From Shewanella seohaensis (GTDB taxonomy: Bacteria > Pseudomonadota > Gammaproteobacteria > Enterobacterales > Shewanellaceae): a stretch of 64,000 nucleotides of DNA. A model generated the notes under the pieces. The model did not search any database. It was not told the origin of the DNA and was given only the letters and a program-made list of their open reading frames with translations. Shown piece by piece: positions 1 through 11,551 of the stretch (its first letter is position 1; the number at the start of each line of letters is the position of its first letter). The stretch is from positions 1,860,001-1,924,000 of the forward strand of contig NZ_CP104900.1 in NCBI RefSeq assembly GCF_025449215.1, read 5' to 3'. Both the position numbers and the translations under genes were made by a program.

Positions 1-1672
1 CCATTGGGATCAGCGTTAAGGCATCGAATTCATACATTTCACGCTCTGCGCCCTTTAAGGCTTCGCAGTGTTGCACTACCACTAGGTTTTCTAAGCGGAT
101 CCCAAAACTGTCGGCGCGGTAATAACCTGGTTCGTTGGATAACACCATACCTGGCATTAAGGCGATGGCATTGAGGTTTTTACCGATGCGCTGCGGGCCT
201 TCGTGCACGCTGAGGAAATGACCAACGCCATGGCCTGTGCCGTGGTCGTAATCAAATCCATGTTGCCACAGATATTGACGGGCGAAGGCATCGAGTTGTT
301 GCCCTGTGGTGCCTTTCGGATAGCGGGCCTGATCTAAGGCGATATGGCCTTTTAATACTAAGGTGACCATTTTCTTCTGTTCATCGGTCACGTTACCAAT
401 GGCGATGGTACGGGTGACATCCGTGGTGCCGTCCAGATACTGAGCGCCAGAATCCACAAGGTAAATGCTGTCCATCGTCATCATGGCTGGCGTGCCATTG
501 TTATGGTTGTAGTGGCACATGGCCGCATTGGCGCCAGCAGCGGAAATGGTATCGAAACTGGGCTCGCGATATTGTGGATCTTCTAGGCGGAAGCTTTCTA
601 ACTTGTCGGCGAGGGTTGCTTCATCGTGCAGACGATGGGCAGCGACCTCGGCATCGAGCCAAGCAAGGAAACGGCTCACGGCCACACCATCGCGGATATG
701 GCTGGCGCGCATGCCTGCTAATTCGGCGGCATTTTTCTGTGCCTTAGGCAGGGAGACCGGGTCAATTCCGGCTATTAACTTGGCGCCTGCATCGCGGGCA
801 ATATTTTGTGCCCAAGCATTAGCAGAATTGGGATCGGCGAGCAGTTTCACGCCCTGTAAGCTTGCCAAGGTATCGGCAAGGGAAGCTTCGCTCTTAAAGC
901 TCACACCCGCTCCAACGTGTTCCTCAATGCCCTCAGGGAGTTTGCTTAAATCGGTAAACAGTTGCATATCGCCATTGGCGTGAAGTAGCGCGCAGCCGAG
1001 CACGACAGGCAGACGCGGCACGTCATTACCACGGATATTGAGCAGCCAGCAGAAGGAGTCTAAAGCGGCGATCAGCGCGACATCGGCGCCGGCTTTTTTG
1101 ACTAGTGCGCCAATCTCGGTGCGTTTTTGCAGGCTGGTCTTGCCCGCACTCTCATTACTAAATAACGTGATAGCCGCGCTCGATGGTGCAGGTCGATTTT
1201 GCCAGTGCTTATCAATCGGATTCTGTTCGACGGCAACCAATTCAATTTGGGCTTTTGCTAACGTCGCTTTGGCGTTTTCAAACCAAGCTAAGGTGTGTAA
1301 ACGGGCATCGAAGCCTACACGTGAACCAGCGGCAAGCGTATCGCATAGCCATTCGATTTGCGGTGTGTCAGTTAGGCTTTCATAACTAAAGAGATTTGCA
1401 TCCACCTGCAGACGCACTTGTACCGTGTAACGACCATCGGTAAAGATGGCGGCTTTGTCTTTTAAGACAATGGCCATGCCCGCTGAGCCAGTAAAATCCG
1501 TTGCCCAGTACAGACGCTCGTTATGCTCAGGCACATATTCGCCTAAGTACTCGTCCGCGCGCGGGATGATAAAGGCATCTAAATTGGCACTGGTGAGTTC
1601 GCTACGAATGGCGGCAAGACGGTTAGCAATCTTATTCGGTTGTAGGGATTGTGGTGACGATGGTAACGACAT
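1..1672 (-). CDS. Xaa-Pro aminopeptidase (aminopeptidase P, M24B family), C-terminus outside window
   Basis: Cytosolic metallopeptidase that removes an N-terminal residue preceding proline. The frame is open from an ATG at 1672 down to base 1, about 557 codons; the remaining C-terminus lies left of the window. Visible M24 features, in order from the N-terminus, are a creatinase-like N-terminal half (TDGRYTVQV), the metal-site strand YLVDSGAQYLDGTTDVTRT with its two aspartates, the histidine motif DHGTGHGVGHFLSVHEGPQ, the NEPGYY glutamate, and FDALTLIP near the cut end. This matches the long bacterial/eukaryotic aminopeptidase P type (about 600 aa) rather than short PepQ. It is transcribed away from the ROK kinase. 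Start chosen as the first ATG before the conserved N-terminus. The family is certain; the exact paralogue name is not. Confidence 0.93.
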   Translation of the reverse strand, partial: MSLPSSPQSLQPNKIANRLAAIRSELTSANLDAFIIPRADEYLGEYVPEHNERLYWATDFTGSAGMAIVLKDKAAIFTDGRYTVQVRLQVDANLFSYESLTDTPQIEWLCDTLAAGSRVGFDARLHTLAWFENAKATLAKAQIELVAVEQNPIDKHWQNRPAPSSAAITLFSNESAGKTSLQKRTEIGALVKKAGADVALIAALDSFCWLLNIRGNDVPRLPVVLGCALLHANGDMQLFTDLSKLPEGIEEHVGAGVSFKSEASLADTLASLQGVKLLADPNSANAWAQNIARDAGAKLIAGIDPVSLPKAQKNAAELAGMRASHIRDGVAVSRFLAWLDAEVAAHRLHDEATLADKLESFRLEDPQYREPSFDTISAAGANAAMCHYNHNNGTPAMMTMDSIYLVDSGAQYLDGTTDVTRTIAIGNVTDEQKKMVTLVLKGHIALDQARYPKGTTGQQLDAFARQYLWQHGFDYDHGTGHGVGHFLSVHEGPQRIGKNLNAIALMPGMVLSNEPGYYRADSFGIRLENLVVVQHCEALKGAEREMYEFDALTLIPM

Positions 1673-2034
1673 AGGGGCTCCAAATATTGGCATTGGCGGC
1701 TGACGTAGGCAGCCAAGATTATAATGCGTAATGCTGGCGAAAAGGATGCGAATTGGCGGCGATTATCGCAAGCTCAACGGCTAAGATGCAAGGGGATGGA
1801 ATAAAGGATTTTGTATACAATTTTGTTTTTTCGGCATCACTTTGCAGTAACAAGGGTTGTGATCTTAGACTAATTTCCAAATTGAAATGTTATCTTTATC
1901 ATTCAGTTCTTCCGACTAATTCTTACAAATTAGCTACTTAAGTTTTATTCAATCGCTAATATTTACCCATTATGCTAACATTCGCCATCTCCGCTCGGGG
2001 TCAGAGGGGAGCACATGTATCAGTGGAGTTGGCG
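1673..2034. promoter_or_regulatory. divergent intergenic region with TTGTATACAA palindrome
   Basis: AT-rich gap between the divergent aminopeptidase and ROK kinase genes, so it should hold both promoters. At 1811-1820 there is a perfect 10-bp palindrome, TTGTATACAA, a shape used by several GntR-type and similar repressors. No regulator gene is adjacent, and a 10-bp palindrome can arise by chance, so its role is a guess. Confidence 0.35.
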
Positions 2035-2826
2035 ATGCAAACATTAACAATAGACGTGGGCGGTAGCAAAGCCCTGTTCGAACTTCAACTCAAGGGGCAT
2101 ACAGAACAATATAAAATCCCCACGGGTGAAGGCTTTAAAATTGAAGATTTAAATGATCAAATCGCGGCGCTGGAACGGGATTATGATTTACAGCACTACC
2201 ATTTAGCGATCGCTGTACCTGGACTCGTACAACAGAATCGTTTGGTGTCCTGTAAATCGCTGCCCGGTCTCAATGGGCTAAGCTTTGAAACCTTGAAAAC
2301 CCAAGGCGAACTTAAGTTTATCTGCAATGATATCGACGCCGGTATGCAGGCAACCTGTGACGAAAAATATGCCTGTGAGTTGTTAGTCATGTGTGGCACT
2401 GGAATTGGCATGTCGATCGCGTTGAGCGGCAAGGCTTTTACGGGGGCTACGGGAGTCGCGGGGGAGCTTGGGCATTGCCGGGTGATGACGGAGGCGGGGG
2501 AGTTTAGTCTCGAGCAGCTCGCCAGTGGCGATTCTATCCGCAGCCGTAAGATTTCCACCGCCGATGATTTATATCTCGCCGGCACTTATCTGGGGATGGG
2601 GCTAGCGTGGGCGGTCAATCTGTTTAATCCTAATCGGATCTGGTTAGCGGGTGGCATGATGAACAGCGCGCCGTACTACAAGGGTTGTCTGGATAGTTTA
2701 AGACGCATGGCTCTCAGGGCTCCATTAGCCGAAATGAAGATTAATCGTGTCGATGATATGGAGACCTTAGTCTGCCGTGGCTTATCGGTGATCTTGGCAA
2801 GGGATTACTCGAAGGACGCCGCCTAA
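2035..2826 (+). CDS. ROK-family sugar kinase
   Basis: Predicted cytosolic ATP-dependent hexose or amino-sugar kinase of 263 aa. The N-terminus has the phosphate-binding TIDVGGSK motif, the middle has VPGLVQ and the substrate/ATP segment MCGTGIGMSIAL, followed by GVAGELGHCRV. The C-terminal LFNPNRIWLAGG motif is also typical. The usual ROK zinc motif (CxCGxxGCxE) right after GELGH is missing, so this is a divergent member; known zinc-less ROK kinases exist, but the substrate cannot be named. The frame is open further upstream to 1972, but the ATG at 2035 has GGAG about nine bases before it and begins the conserved domain directly. It stands alone, divergent from the aminopeptidase. Chitinase lies downstream, which makes GlcNAc a tempting but unproven substrate. 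Confidence 0.82.
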   Translation: MQTLTIDVGGSKALFELQLKGHTEQYKIPTGEGFKIEDLNDQIAALERDYDLQHYHLAIAVPGLVQQNRLVSCKSLPGLNGLSFETLKTQGELKFICNDIDAGMQATCDEKYACELLVMCGTGIGMSIALSGKAFTGATGVAGELGHCRVMTEAGEFSLEQLASGDSIRSRKISTADDLYLAGTYLGMGLAWAVNLFNPNRIWLAGGMMNSAPYYKGCLDSLRRMALRAPLAEMKINRVDDMETLVCRGLSVILARDYSKDAA

Positions 2827-3306
2827 CGGCTTTCGATTGAGATGCGAATAGGTCAAGATTGAGGCGTGATAGGTTCGTTCAGGTTATCAATCTTGGCTTA
2901 CTCACGCTGATCCAGATATTGATTTCGTTTGGGTCGAGAACAACAGCATGCGGCCATCGGATTTGTGTGTTTGCAGTGCACTCTGCATATCACCTCGTTC
3001 GATGACCGCATTTTTGTTTGCACGAGTTATCAAGTTGCGCCTTGCAAACCGCTTTCTTAAGACTTTCGATTTATTTTTATTGTCTTCCCTATTGGCGATA
3101 CCAGTCCATGATAGGACTCCATGGCTTAAGCAATCCTTTTAAATACAATTCATTGCTCATTTTTTGCACTCAGTGGTTTTACTTTTCCTTTAAGCCAATC
3201 CAGTGTTGGTAATCGGTACAATGGCCCGTTTGTTAATATTTAGTTGCAATTTAACGCTATAGCGGCATATGCTAATTAACGTAATGACAACGTTGTCATT
3301 AGTGAA

Positions 3307-3395
3307 AAAGGCAAACCAATCGAAAGATTGGGACGCAAAGCCTCCGGTCTAAGGGTTCGTTTGTACCTATGATAGCGGGGATACCACAGGTTGTT
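3307..3395 (+). ncRNA. c-di-GMP-I (GEMM-I) riboswitch
   Basis: The stretch carries the conserved GEMM-I signature blocks in order: GGCAAACC at 3310, a GAAA tetraloop inside the AATCGAAAGATT hairpin, GGGACGCAAAGCC, CTCCGGTCTA, and then the second hairpin arm ending with TAGCGGGGATACC. GEMM-I aptamers bind cyclic di-GMP and control motility, adhesion and chitin-use genes in Vibrio and Shewanella. This copy sits about 100 bases upstream of the chitinase start in the same orientation, so it should control that gene. I did not resolve the expression platform between 3396 and 3496, so whether it is an ON or OFF switch is unknown. Confidence 0.92.
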
Positions 3396-3496
3396 TCTTC
3401 ATGCTGCCGTTGTACGCACATGGTTTTAAGAGTGTTGTTTCCTGTCTACGCTTTGTTTGCCTTATTGATGCATAACTTACTCAATAGGGAAATCTC

Positions 3497-6102
<2,606 letters not shown>

Positions 6103-6120
6103 TCGATAGGGATTAAAGAC

Positions 6121-6150
6121 AAAAAGCCCTGCAATGCAGGGCTTTTTATT
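6121..6150. terminator. bidirectional Rho-independent terminator
   Basis: Perfect stem AAAAAGCCCTGCA / TGCAGGGCTTTTT between the convergent chitinase and FKBP genes, with T-runs on both strands. Confidence 0.9.
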
Positions 6151-6168
6151 AAGGAATACAGCATAAGA

Positions 6169-6639
6169 TTAATTTATCTTCAGCAGCTCAACATCAAAAA
6201 TCAGTACCGAACCACCGCCAATTTTGCCAGTGCTGCGGTTGCCATAGGCCAGTTCGCTAGGAATAAAGAAGCGATACTTGTCGCCCTCGACCATCAGTTG
6301 TACGCCTTCAGTCCAACCTGGAATAACACGATTGAGTGGGAAGGCTATCGGCTCACCGCGCTCGACCGAGCTATCGAACACAGTGCCATCAATTAAGGTG
6401 CCGTGGTAATGCACAGTCACTGTATCACTCGCCTTAGGATGAACAGTGCCAGTGCCTTGCTGTAACACTTGATATTGCAACCCAGAGGCGGTGGTTTTCA
6501 CCCCTTCTTGAGTTTTGTTTTGCGCTAAAAACTCATTACCTAAACGGATATTTTCTTGGGCCGCTTTTTGGTTATTCATCGAGGTAAAGAAGTAAAAAAT
6601 CACCCCAGCAATCACAACAACGGCAAGTAACATTTTCAT
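6169..6639 (-). CDS. FKBP-type peptidyl-prolyl cis-trans isomerase, membrane-anchored
   Basis: Predicted periplasm-facing prolyl isomerase of 156 aa. One N-terminal hydrophobic segment (LLAVVVIAGVIFYFF) acts as an anchor or uncleaved signal; no lipobox is seen. The FKBP fold covers about residues 45-156: VTVHYHGTLIDGTVFDSS, then EGVQLMVEGDKYRFFIPS, and YGNRSTGKIGGGSVLIFDVE. The start at 6639 (MKMLLAV) was chosen over one 21 bases upstream because a GAGGTG site sits at the right distance and the longer form adds only a charged stub. It is monocistronic, convergent with the chitinase through a shared terminator. It lacks the dimerisation helices of FkpA, so it is closer to the small single-domain FKBPs. 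Confidence 0.88.
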   Translation of the reverse strand: MKMLLAVVVIAGVIFYFFTSMNNQKAAQENIRLGNEFLAQNKTQEGVKTTASGLQYQVLQQGTGTVHPKASDTVTVHYHGTLIDGTVFDSSVERGEPIAFPLNRVIPGWTEGVQLMVEGDKYRFFIPSELAYGNRSTGKIGGGSVLIFDVELLKIN

Positions 6640-6860
6640 TTTAAGGAGCACCTCAGTCAATTTTGGTCATGTTATCAGTTTTTTAGCCGAAGTGGCTAGC
6701 GCCTCGGTTTGGCGCGGTACTGGATTATTCGCGTTACATTTTCTCACTTTTTAAAAATGGCTAAAGGCTTTATCCCGTCTTAGAGATCGCTTAACCTGTG
6801 ACATTAGACTCTACAAAAACTCAATAAAAACAGATAAGAAGAATAAACAAGGACAGTCTT

Positions 6861-8187
6861 ATGTTAACCAAAGCGGCAAAACCTCTGGTCAAGCTCGTCG
6901 ACCGTTATTTACCCGACCCTTATATCTTTGTCTTGCTCTTAACCTTAGTGGTGCTGATTTCGGCCGTGGTAGCCGAGCATAAAACTCCACTCGAAGTCAT
7001 CAATTACTGGGGCGATGGCTTTTGGGCGCTGCTGAGTTTTTCGATGCAGATGCTATTAGTGCTGGTGGCGGGATTTATGCTCGCCAGCTCGCCACCGATT
7101 AAGAAATTACTCGATGGCATCGCAGGATTTGCCAAGTCGGCGCCTCAGGCGATTATCTTAGTGACCTTGGTTTCCCTCGCCGCCAGTTGGATTAACTGGG
7201 GATTTGGCTTAGTGGTCGGCGCCTTATTCGCTAAGGCGTTAGCGCGTAAAGTGCGTGTGGATTACCGTTTATTGGTCGCCAGTGCTTACTCGGGATTTGT
7301 GGTTTGGCACGGCGGTTTAGCGGGCTCGATTCCGTTAACTATTGCCACGGCGGGGCATTTCTCAGAATCACAAATCGGTATTATCCCCACCAGCGAGACC
7401 ATCTTCGCTAGCTTTAACCTGCTGTTAGTGCTGATTTTGTTTGTGGTGATGCCACTGGTGAACCGCTTTATGTTGCCCGAAGAGAAAGACAGCATTTATG
7501 TCGATCCTAAGGCGCTTGAGGATGGAGGCGCAGACGATAAAGCGGCGCAGTTAACGGCCAATACGACTCGCCCTGCGGATAAATTAGAAAACAGTCGCTT
7601 GCTCGGTTGGAGTGTCGGCGGCGCGGGACTCGTTTACTTAGGCTATTACTTTGCGGTGCAGGGGGCAGCTTAAACCTTAACCTAGTCAACTTCTTATTTT
7701 TATTCCTCGCCATAGTGTTGCATCAAACACCACGCAGTTTATTGCTGAGTCTCAACGAAGCCATTAAAGGCGGCGCGGGTATCGTTATCCAGTTTCCTTT
7801 TTACGCTGGCATTATGGCGGTGATGGTGCAATCGGGGTTAGCCCAGAGTATTTCCGAAGGTTTTGTGGCCATCGCCAGTGCCGAAAGTCTGCCATTTTGG
7901 AGCTTTATCAGTGCAGGGATTGTGAATATTTTCGTGCCTTCGGGGGCGGACAATGGGCTGTGCAGGCGCCAATTATGTTACCCGCCGCCGAAGCCTTGGG
8001 CGCCGATGTGGCACGGGTTGCTATGGCAGTGGCTTGGGGTGATGCGTGGACCAATCTTATTCAGCCTTTCTGGGCGCTGCCAGTGCTGGCAATCGCCGGA
8101 TTAAAGGCGAGGGATATCATGGGGTTCTGTTTAATGCAGTTGCTGATCACCGGGGGGATTATCAGTATCGCCCTCAGCTGGTTTTAA
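6861..8187 (+). CDS. atoE: Short-chain fatty acid transporter (AtoE family)
   Basis: Inner-membrane uptake protein for short-chain fatty acids, 442 aa after repair, the usual AtoE length (about 440). Conserved stretches include the start AKPLVKLVDRYLPDPYIFV, LAASWINWGFGLVVGALFAK, VWHGGLAGSIPLTIA, and at the end FVPSGGGQWAVQAPIMLPA and AWGDAWTNLIQPFWALP. Two single-base frameshifts split it: G5 runs at 7661-7665 and 7942-7946 each need six Gs to restore the family sequence (VQGGSLNLN and PSGGGQWAVQ). Both lie in identical contexts, arguing for base-calling error rather than decay. AAGGA precedes the ATG at 6861. No ato acetoacetate-degradation genes are adjacent. Confidence 0.9.
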
Positions 8188-8208
8188 GATCAAAGTGAGC
8201 AGTTTTGA

Positions 8209-8238
8209 TAAAGGGCAATCAACTTGCCCTTTATTTTT
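8209..8238 (+). terminator. Rho-independent terminator of the atoE gene
   Basis: Stem AAAGGGCAA / TTGCCCTTT followed by ATTTTTAT, 22 bases after the stop codon. Confidence 0.8.
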
Positions 8239-8318
8239 ATCCTCTTCTTTATTCTCTTTTTTAGCCACTTCACGCCTGAATGTGTTAACACGTTAAGGTT
8301 TTAGTGTTTTGACGCAGC

Positions 8319-8798
8319 TTAAAACCATTTCTGCGGATAGGGGCGTCGACACAGCATATTATGATACAGCCAGCCAAAGGATAGGATCAGCACTAGACCA
8401 CTGGCGACCGGCGAATATAAAAAGTCCCACCCTTGCGCGGTCAGCATAATAACTAGCGGGTTTGCTCCAGCAGGAGGATGCACTGTGTGGGTCAGCATCA
8501 TCAATGCGATTCCCGCTCCTACGGCCAACCCTAAACTCAGCGGCGAGACGCCCACACTGTGGAGGATGATAAGTCCCATCAGACTGGTCAGTAGGTGGCC
8601 GCAGACAATGTTTCTTGGCTGCGCCAATGGGCTATCGGGAAGGGCAAATAAAATCACCATAGTGGCGCCAAAGGGGGCCATCAGCCACAACAAGTGCGTA
8701 CTCATTTGCTCCAAGCTTGCTAAGGCACTGATACATAACATGGCACCTATGCCTGCGAGCAGTGCCGGTTTTAATTGCTGTTGGCTTATCACTTTCAT
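8319..8798 (-). CDS. HPP-family integral membrane protein
   Basis: Small inner-membrane protein of 159 aa with about four or five hydrophobic segments. It has the family signature THTVHPPAGANP and the first conserved block APFGATMVILFALPDSPLAQ followed by PRN. HPP proteins have been linked to nitrite transport in cyanobacteria and plants; the substrate here is unknown. The start at 8798 (MKVISQQQ) was preferred to one 36 bases upstream because AAAGGA lies just in front of it. The gene is divergent from a TetR regulator, and the shared upstream region carries two regulator-type palindromes, so it is a plausible target of that regulator. Confidence 0.85.
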   Translation of the reverse strand: MKVISQQQLKPALLAGIGAMLCISALASLEQMSTHLLWLMAPFGATMVILFALPDSPLAQPRNIVCGHLLTSLMGLIILHSVGVSPLSLGLAVGAGIALMMLTHTVHPPAGANPLVIMLTAQGWDFLYSPVASGLVLILSFGWLYHNMLCRRPYPQKWF

Positions 8799-8949
8799 TT
8801 TGTGTCCTTTGAGCCCAACTTGGCTATCGCGCAAGGGCAGATGTTTATGTGTTAAATATCAATGGCTGCGGCTTGGGGGTAGTGTTGAGTTGCCCGTTGA
8901 CTCCATCCCAGTGGCCGCGTTGCACTTAATTGTGTTGAATCTTTAAAGG

Positions 8950-9002
8950 GTAGACCAGTCTGTCTACCTGGTATCATTGCATGAGTAGACTGAGTTGTCT
9001 AC
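8950..9002. promoter_or_regulatory. two tandem GTAGAC-N6-GTCTAC operators
   Basis: Two perfect-arm palindromes with the same half-sites and the same six-base spacer lie at 8950-8967 and 8985-9002, centre to centre 35 bp. They sit 45 to 97 bases upstream of the TetR start. The half-site resembles TAGACC-type boxes of some TetR repressors such as NemR or LmrA. Autoregulation and control of the divergent HPP gene are inferred from position. Confidence 0.8.
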
Positions 9003-9046
9003 CTGTGAGAAGATACGTTTAAATCCTAATTGCAGAGGAAGGCAAT

Positions 9047-9655
9047 ATGCCGCAACCCGAAGTGTTGTCAGATATGCCCTTAGATAAACGTCAACAGCTC
9101 ATCAGCACGGCATTTAAACTGTTTTATTTTCAGAGCGTACATGGGGTAGGCATTAACCAGATTTTGCAGGAGTCGGCGATTGCCAAAAAAACCTTGTACC
9201 ATCATTTTGCCAGTAAGGATGAGTTGGTCGAAGCAGTGGTGCTGTACCGCGACCAAGTGTTTTATCAATGGTTAAGCGAGCGAGTGCAGGCGGCCGAGAC
9301 GGGTAAGGCGGGGATCCGCGCGTTATTTATGGCGCTCGATGACTGGTTTAATCAAAGAGTGCCGCAGTTGTGTGAGTTTCGGGGCTGTTTTTTTATCAAT
9401 GTGAGTGCCGAATTTACCGATGCCAGCCATCCCGTGCATCGTTTGTGCGCCGAGCATAAACAGCGGGTGGCAGATTTAATGGGTCAGCAAGTGGCGGCCT
9501 TGGGCTTGTCCGAGGCAAAAGCGGCTTATCTTGTCGATACCCTATGCCTATTGAAGGAAGGCGCCATAGTGTCGGCGCAGCTGCGCGGCGACACAGGTGC
9601 TGCCATGCAAGCGTTAAAAGCTATCGAGCAATTGATTGAAATAGAAACGAATTAG
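9047..9655 (+). CDS. TetR-family transcriptional repressor
   Basis: Dimeric DNA-binding regulator, 202 aa, the usual TetR size. The N-terminal helix-turn-helix spans about residues 20-65 (QQLISTAFKLFYFQSVHGVG, then AKKTLYHHFASKDELVEAV). The C-terminal ligand-binding half is of the TetR_C type (CEFRGCFFINVSAEF), close to the group that senses small electrophiles or drugs. AGAGGAAGG precedes the ATG at 9047. Two matching palindromes directly upstream indicate self-repression. The divergent neighbour is an HPP membrane protein. The inducer is unknown. Confidence 0.9.
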   Translation: MPQPEVLSDMPLDKRQQLISTAFKLFYFQSVHGVGINQILQESAIAKKTLYHHFASKDELVEAVVLYRDQVFYQWLSERVQAAETGKAGIRALFMALDDWFNQRVPQLCEFRGCFFINVSAEFTDASHPVHRLCAEHKQRVADLMGQQVAALGLSEAKAAYLVDTLCLLKEGAIVSAQLRGDTGAAMQALKAIEQLIEIETN

Positions 9656-9663
9656 CGTGACGG

Positions 9664-10167
9664 TTAAATCAATCTATCCATGAAGCCCGTTTGGATCCCA
9701 TAACCCAGCAGGGCTAAGTTGGTCACGACCGTGAGCCAAAACAGTTGGCGAAAGGCGGCTTTGACCGATTTATGCCGTAGTAGCTGCTGGGCAAACAGTG
9801 CGCCGGGCCAACCACCGAGGAGAGACATTAGATGCAGGGTGCTTTCCTTGGTGCGCCAGCGACCTTTACGGGCCGCCGATTTGTCGAAGGCGTAGGCGAT
9901 AAAGGTGCATAAACTCAGCAGCAGATATAAACCCACAATCGCGATGGGCAGCATATGCCACCAAGCGGCGCCGATTAGCATCGCCAGAAAAACCAGTGCT
10001 AATAACAAAGGCATCGAACTCTGACGCGAGCGCGCGGCTCTAGTCTTAGCCGCTCTTGATTCAGTGGTTCTAGATTTAGTCGCTTTTCGCTGATTCACTC
10101 TTTGTTGAGTCGCTTTTCGTTCATGTACTGGAGCGGACGGCGTTTTATTGGCTCTTTTGTTGTTCAT
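9664..10167 (-). CDS. DUF1294 membrane protein with basic N-terminal repeats
   Basis: Protein of 167 aa. The C-terminal half is a DUF1294 domain: hydrophobic segments around residues 52-90, the conserved YAFDKSAARKGRWRTKE, LLGGWPGALFAQQLLRHKS, and a last membrane helix. In many bacteria DUF1294 is fused to a cold-shock nucleic-acid-binding domain; here that part is replaced by about 50 residues very rich in Arg, Lys, Thr and Ala, with repeated RKAT/SRAAKTRAARSR-like units. The start overlaps the end of the upstream DUF418 gene by 23 bases, so the two are likely cotranscribed and coupled. The function of DUF1294 is not known. The basic tail may contact RNA or membrane lipids, which is inference. 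Confidence 0.85.
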   Translation of the reverse strand: MNNKRANKTPSAPVHERKATQQRVNQRKATKSRTTESRAAKTRAARSRQSSMPLLLALVFLAMLIGAAWWHMLPIAIVGLYLLLSLCTFIAYAFDKSAARKGRWRTKESTLHLMSLLGGWPGALFAQQLLRHKSVKAAFRQLFWLTVVTNLALLGYGIQTGFMDRLI

Positions 10168-11347
10168 TGTTCGAGTTCAAATGGCTACTAGCGTTGATGG
10201 ACTTAAAGGCGAGCTGGCGCCAGAGTTTTTCGAGTGGCCCTTGGTGAAAGTAGCGTAAATACAAGCTTGCCAGTAGCAATTGTAGCAGCGAGTAACCCAG
10301 CGCTATCGCCATATAACCGCCCCTGTCGAGCGTTAATAGTAACTCTGGGGCAAAGTGGCGAAAGATAAACACCCCGACAATGGATTGCAATATATACAGG
10401 CTAAAGGCGAGTTTGCCGACATTTTGTAAAGGCCTTAGCACTGCCGAGCGATTTTGGCAGATTTTAACCAGTATATGGATGTAAATCAGTGCGGTAGGGA
10501 TAGCACTTAGCATGACTATGATGTCCGAAAACATCACCAATGTCGGGTTTTGAGATAATCCCAGCAGGGTATCTAGGGCGGATAGCACTAAGCTGGCTAA
10601 AACCAGCTTGATTAAGGTGTTTCGCTCAAACCCCAGCTCGAAGCTACCTTGGCGATAGAGCGCCATACCGAGCAGCATCAACCCACCCGTGAACCACATT
10701 AAGGTGAAGGGAATGACCAGCGCCATGTAACCGACCTGCATAACATGCAGCAACAGTTGGTTAGGGTAACTTGCTGTCCAAGCGCTGTATTGCTCGGCGA
10801 ATAAGGGCGATTCGCGGGTAAAGAGTTCGTCACTGCCCATGATGCTGATTAAGCAGATAACCACTAACGAACTGAAAATAAAAATATTGGCCTTACGTTT
10901 TAACTCGGCGATGCTGGCATCTCGGTAGCAGAGTGCTAAAAAGCCGCTGATCCCATAGGTCAGTAAAATATCACCGGGCCAGATAATGATGCCGTGGATC
11001 AGACCAAAGACAATCAACCATTTCAAGCGTGAGCGCAGTAGCGAATAGGCCGCTAAGCCTTTATCGCTAAATCGTTGGTACTGAATATAAAGCCCAACGC
11101 CAAATAAGATGGAAAACAAGCTGATAAAGCGCCCTTCAATAAAGAAATTGCTAAAGGCTTCGAGCACTTGGTCTGAGAGTAATGGGATTTGATGGGGCGC
11201 ATAGCCATAAAAGCTTATCCCCATAAAATAGATATTCATAAAAAATATTCCCAATACTGCTAACCCTCGTATGGCATCGAGGTTGGCATTACGTTCAGTT
11301 GGGATAGGCTGATGGGGCGTGTGAGTCGCATCGACGGGATTTCCCAA
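10145..11347 (-). CDS. DUF418 family membrane protein (YeiB-like)
   Basis: Polytopic inner-membrane protein of 400 aa with about ten hydrophobic segments. It opens with ERNANLDAIRGLAVLGIFFM, the standard start of DUF418/YeiB proteins, and continues with the FSILFGVGLYIQYQR and GRFISL motifs; the C-terminal DUF418 block contains GKLAFSLYILQS and a final LRYFHQGPLEKLWRQ. The fold resembles membrane acyltransferases, but no reaction is established. A TTG start at 11347 is used because the frame there places the conserved LDAIRG about 24 residues in and a GGA-containing site lies just upstream; no in-frame ATG fits. It overlaps the following DUF1294 gene. Confidence 0.86.
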   Translation of the reverse strand: MGNPVDATHTPHQPIPTERNANLDAIRGLAVLGIFFMNIYFMGISFYGYAPHQIPLLSDQVLEAFSNFFIEGRFISLFSILFGVGLYIQYQRFSDKGLAAYSLLRSRLKWLIVFGLIHGIIIWPGDILLTYGISGFLALCYRDASIAELKRKANIFIFSSLVVICLISIMGSDELFTRESPLFAEQYSAWTASYPNQLLLHVMQVGYMALVIPFTLMWFTGGLMLLGMALYRQGSFELGFERNTLIKLVLASLVLSALDTLLGLSQNPTLVMFSDIIVMLSAIPTALIYIHILVKICQNRSAVLRPLQNVGKLAFSLYILQSIVGVFIFRHFAPELLLTLDRGGYMAIALGYSLLQLLLASLYLRYFHQGPLEKLWRQLAFKSINASSHLNSNNEQQKSQ

Positions 11348-11521
11348 GGATCCTGGGCAGCTTGAGTGATAGGTTTGATAGCAGGCATCCTTTTGCTATT
11401 AGGGATAATAAACCGAGTCAGCTCGGCGAGATTGAGTTGATAATACAAGGCGCTAGCTTAACAGGCGCTCAAACCAAAAAACACTCAACGACATAAAGCG
11501 TTAGGCGCGTGAACCGCTTCG

Positions 11522-11551
11522 GAAGATATTGGCTATTCGCCAATATCTTCG
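11522..11551. repeat. palindrome across the cytosine deaminase stop codon
   Basis: GAAGATATTGGC / GCCAATATCTTC with a five-base loop spans the last codons and the stop of the deaminase gene. It lacks a clear T-run, so a transcription terminator is possible but not convincing; it may stabilise the mRNA 3' end. Confidence 0.5.

Noticed and set aside
519..1941. Plus-strand frames opposite the aminopeptidase P gene
   Set aside because: They are antisense shadows of a gene with clear M24 catalytic motifs.
6861..8187. Three separate genes or a pseudogene at the atoE locus
   Set aside because: Adding one G in each of two G5 runs gives a continuous 442-aa AtoE protein of normal length.
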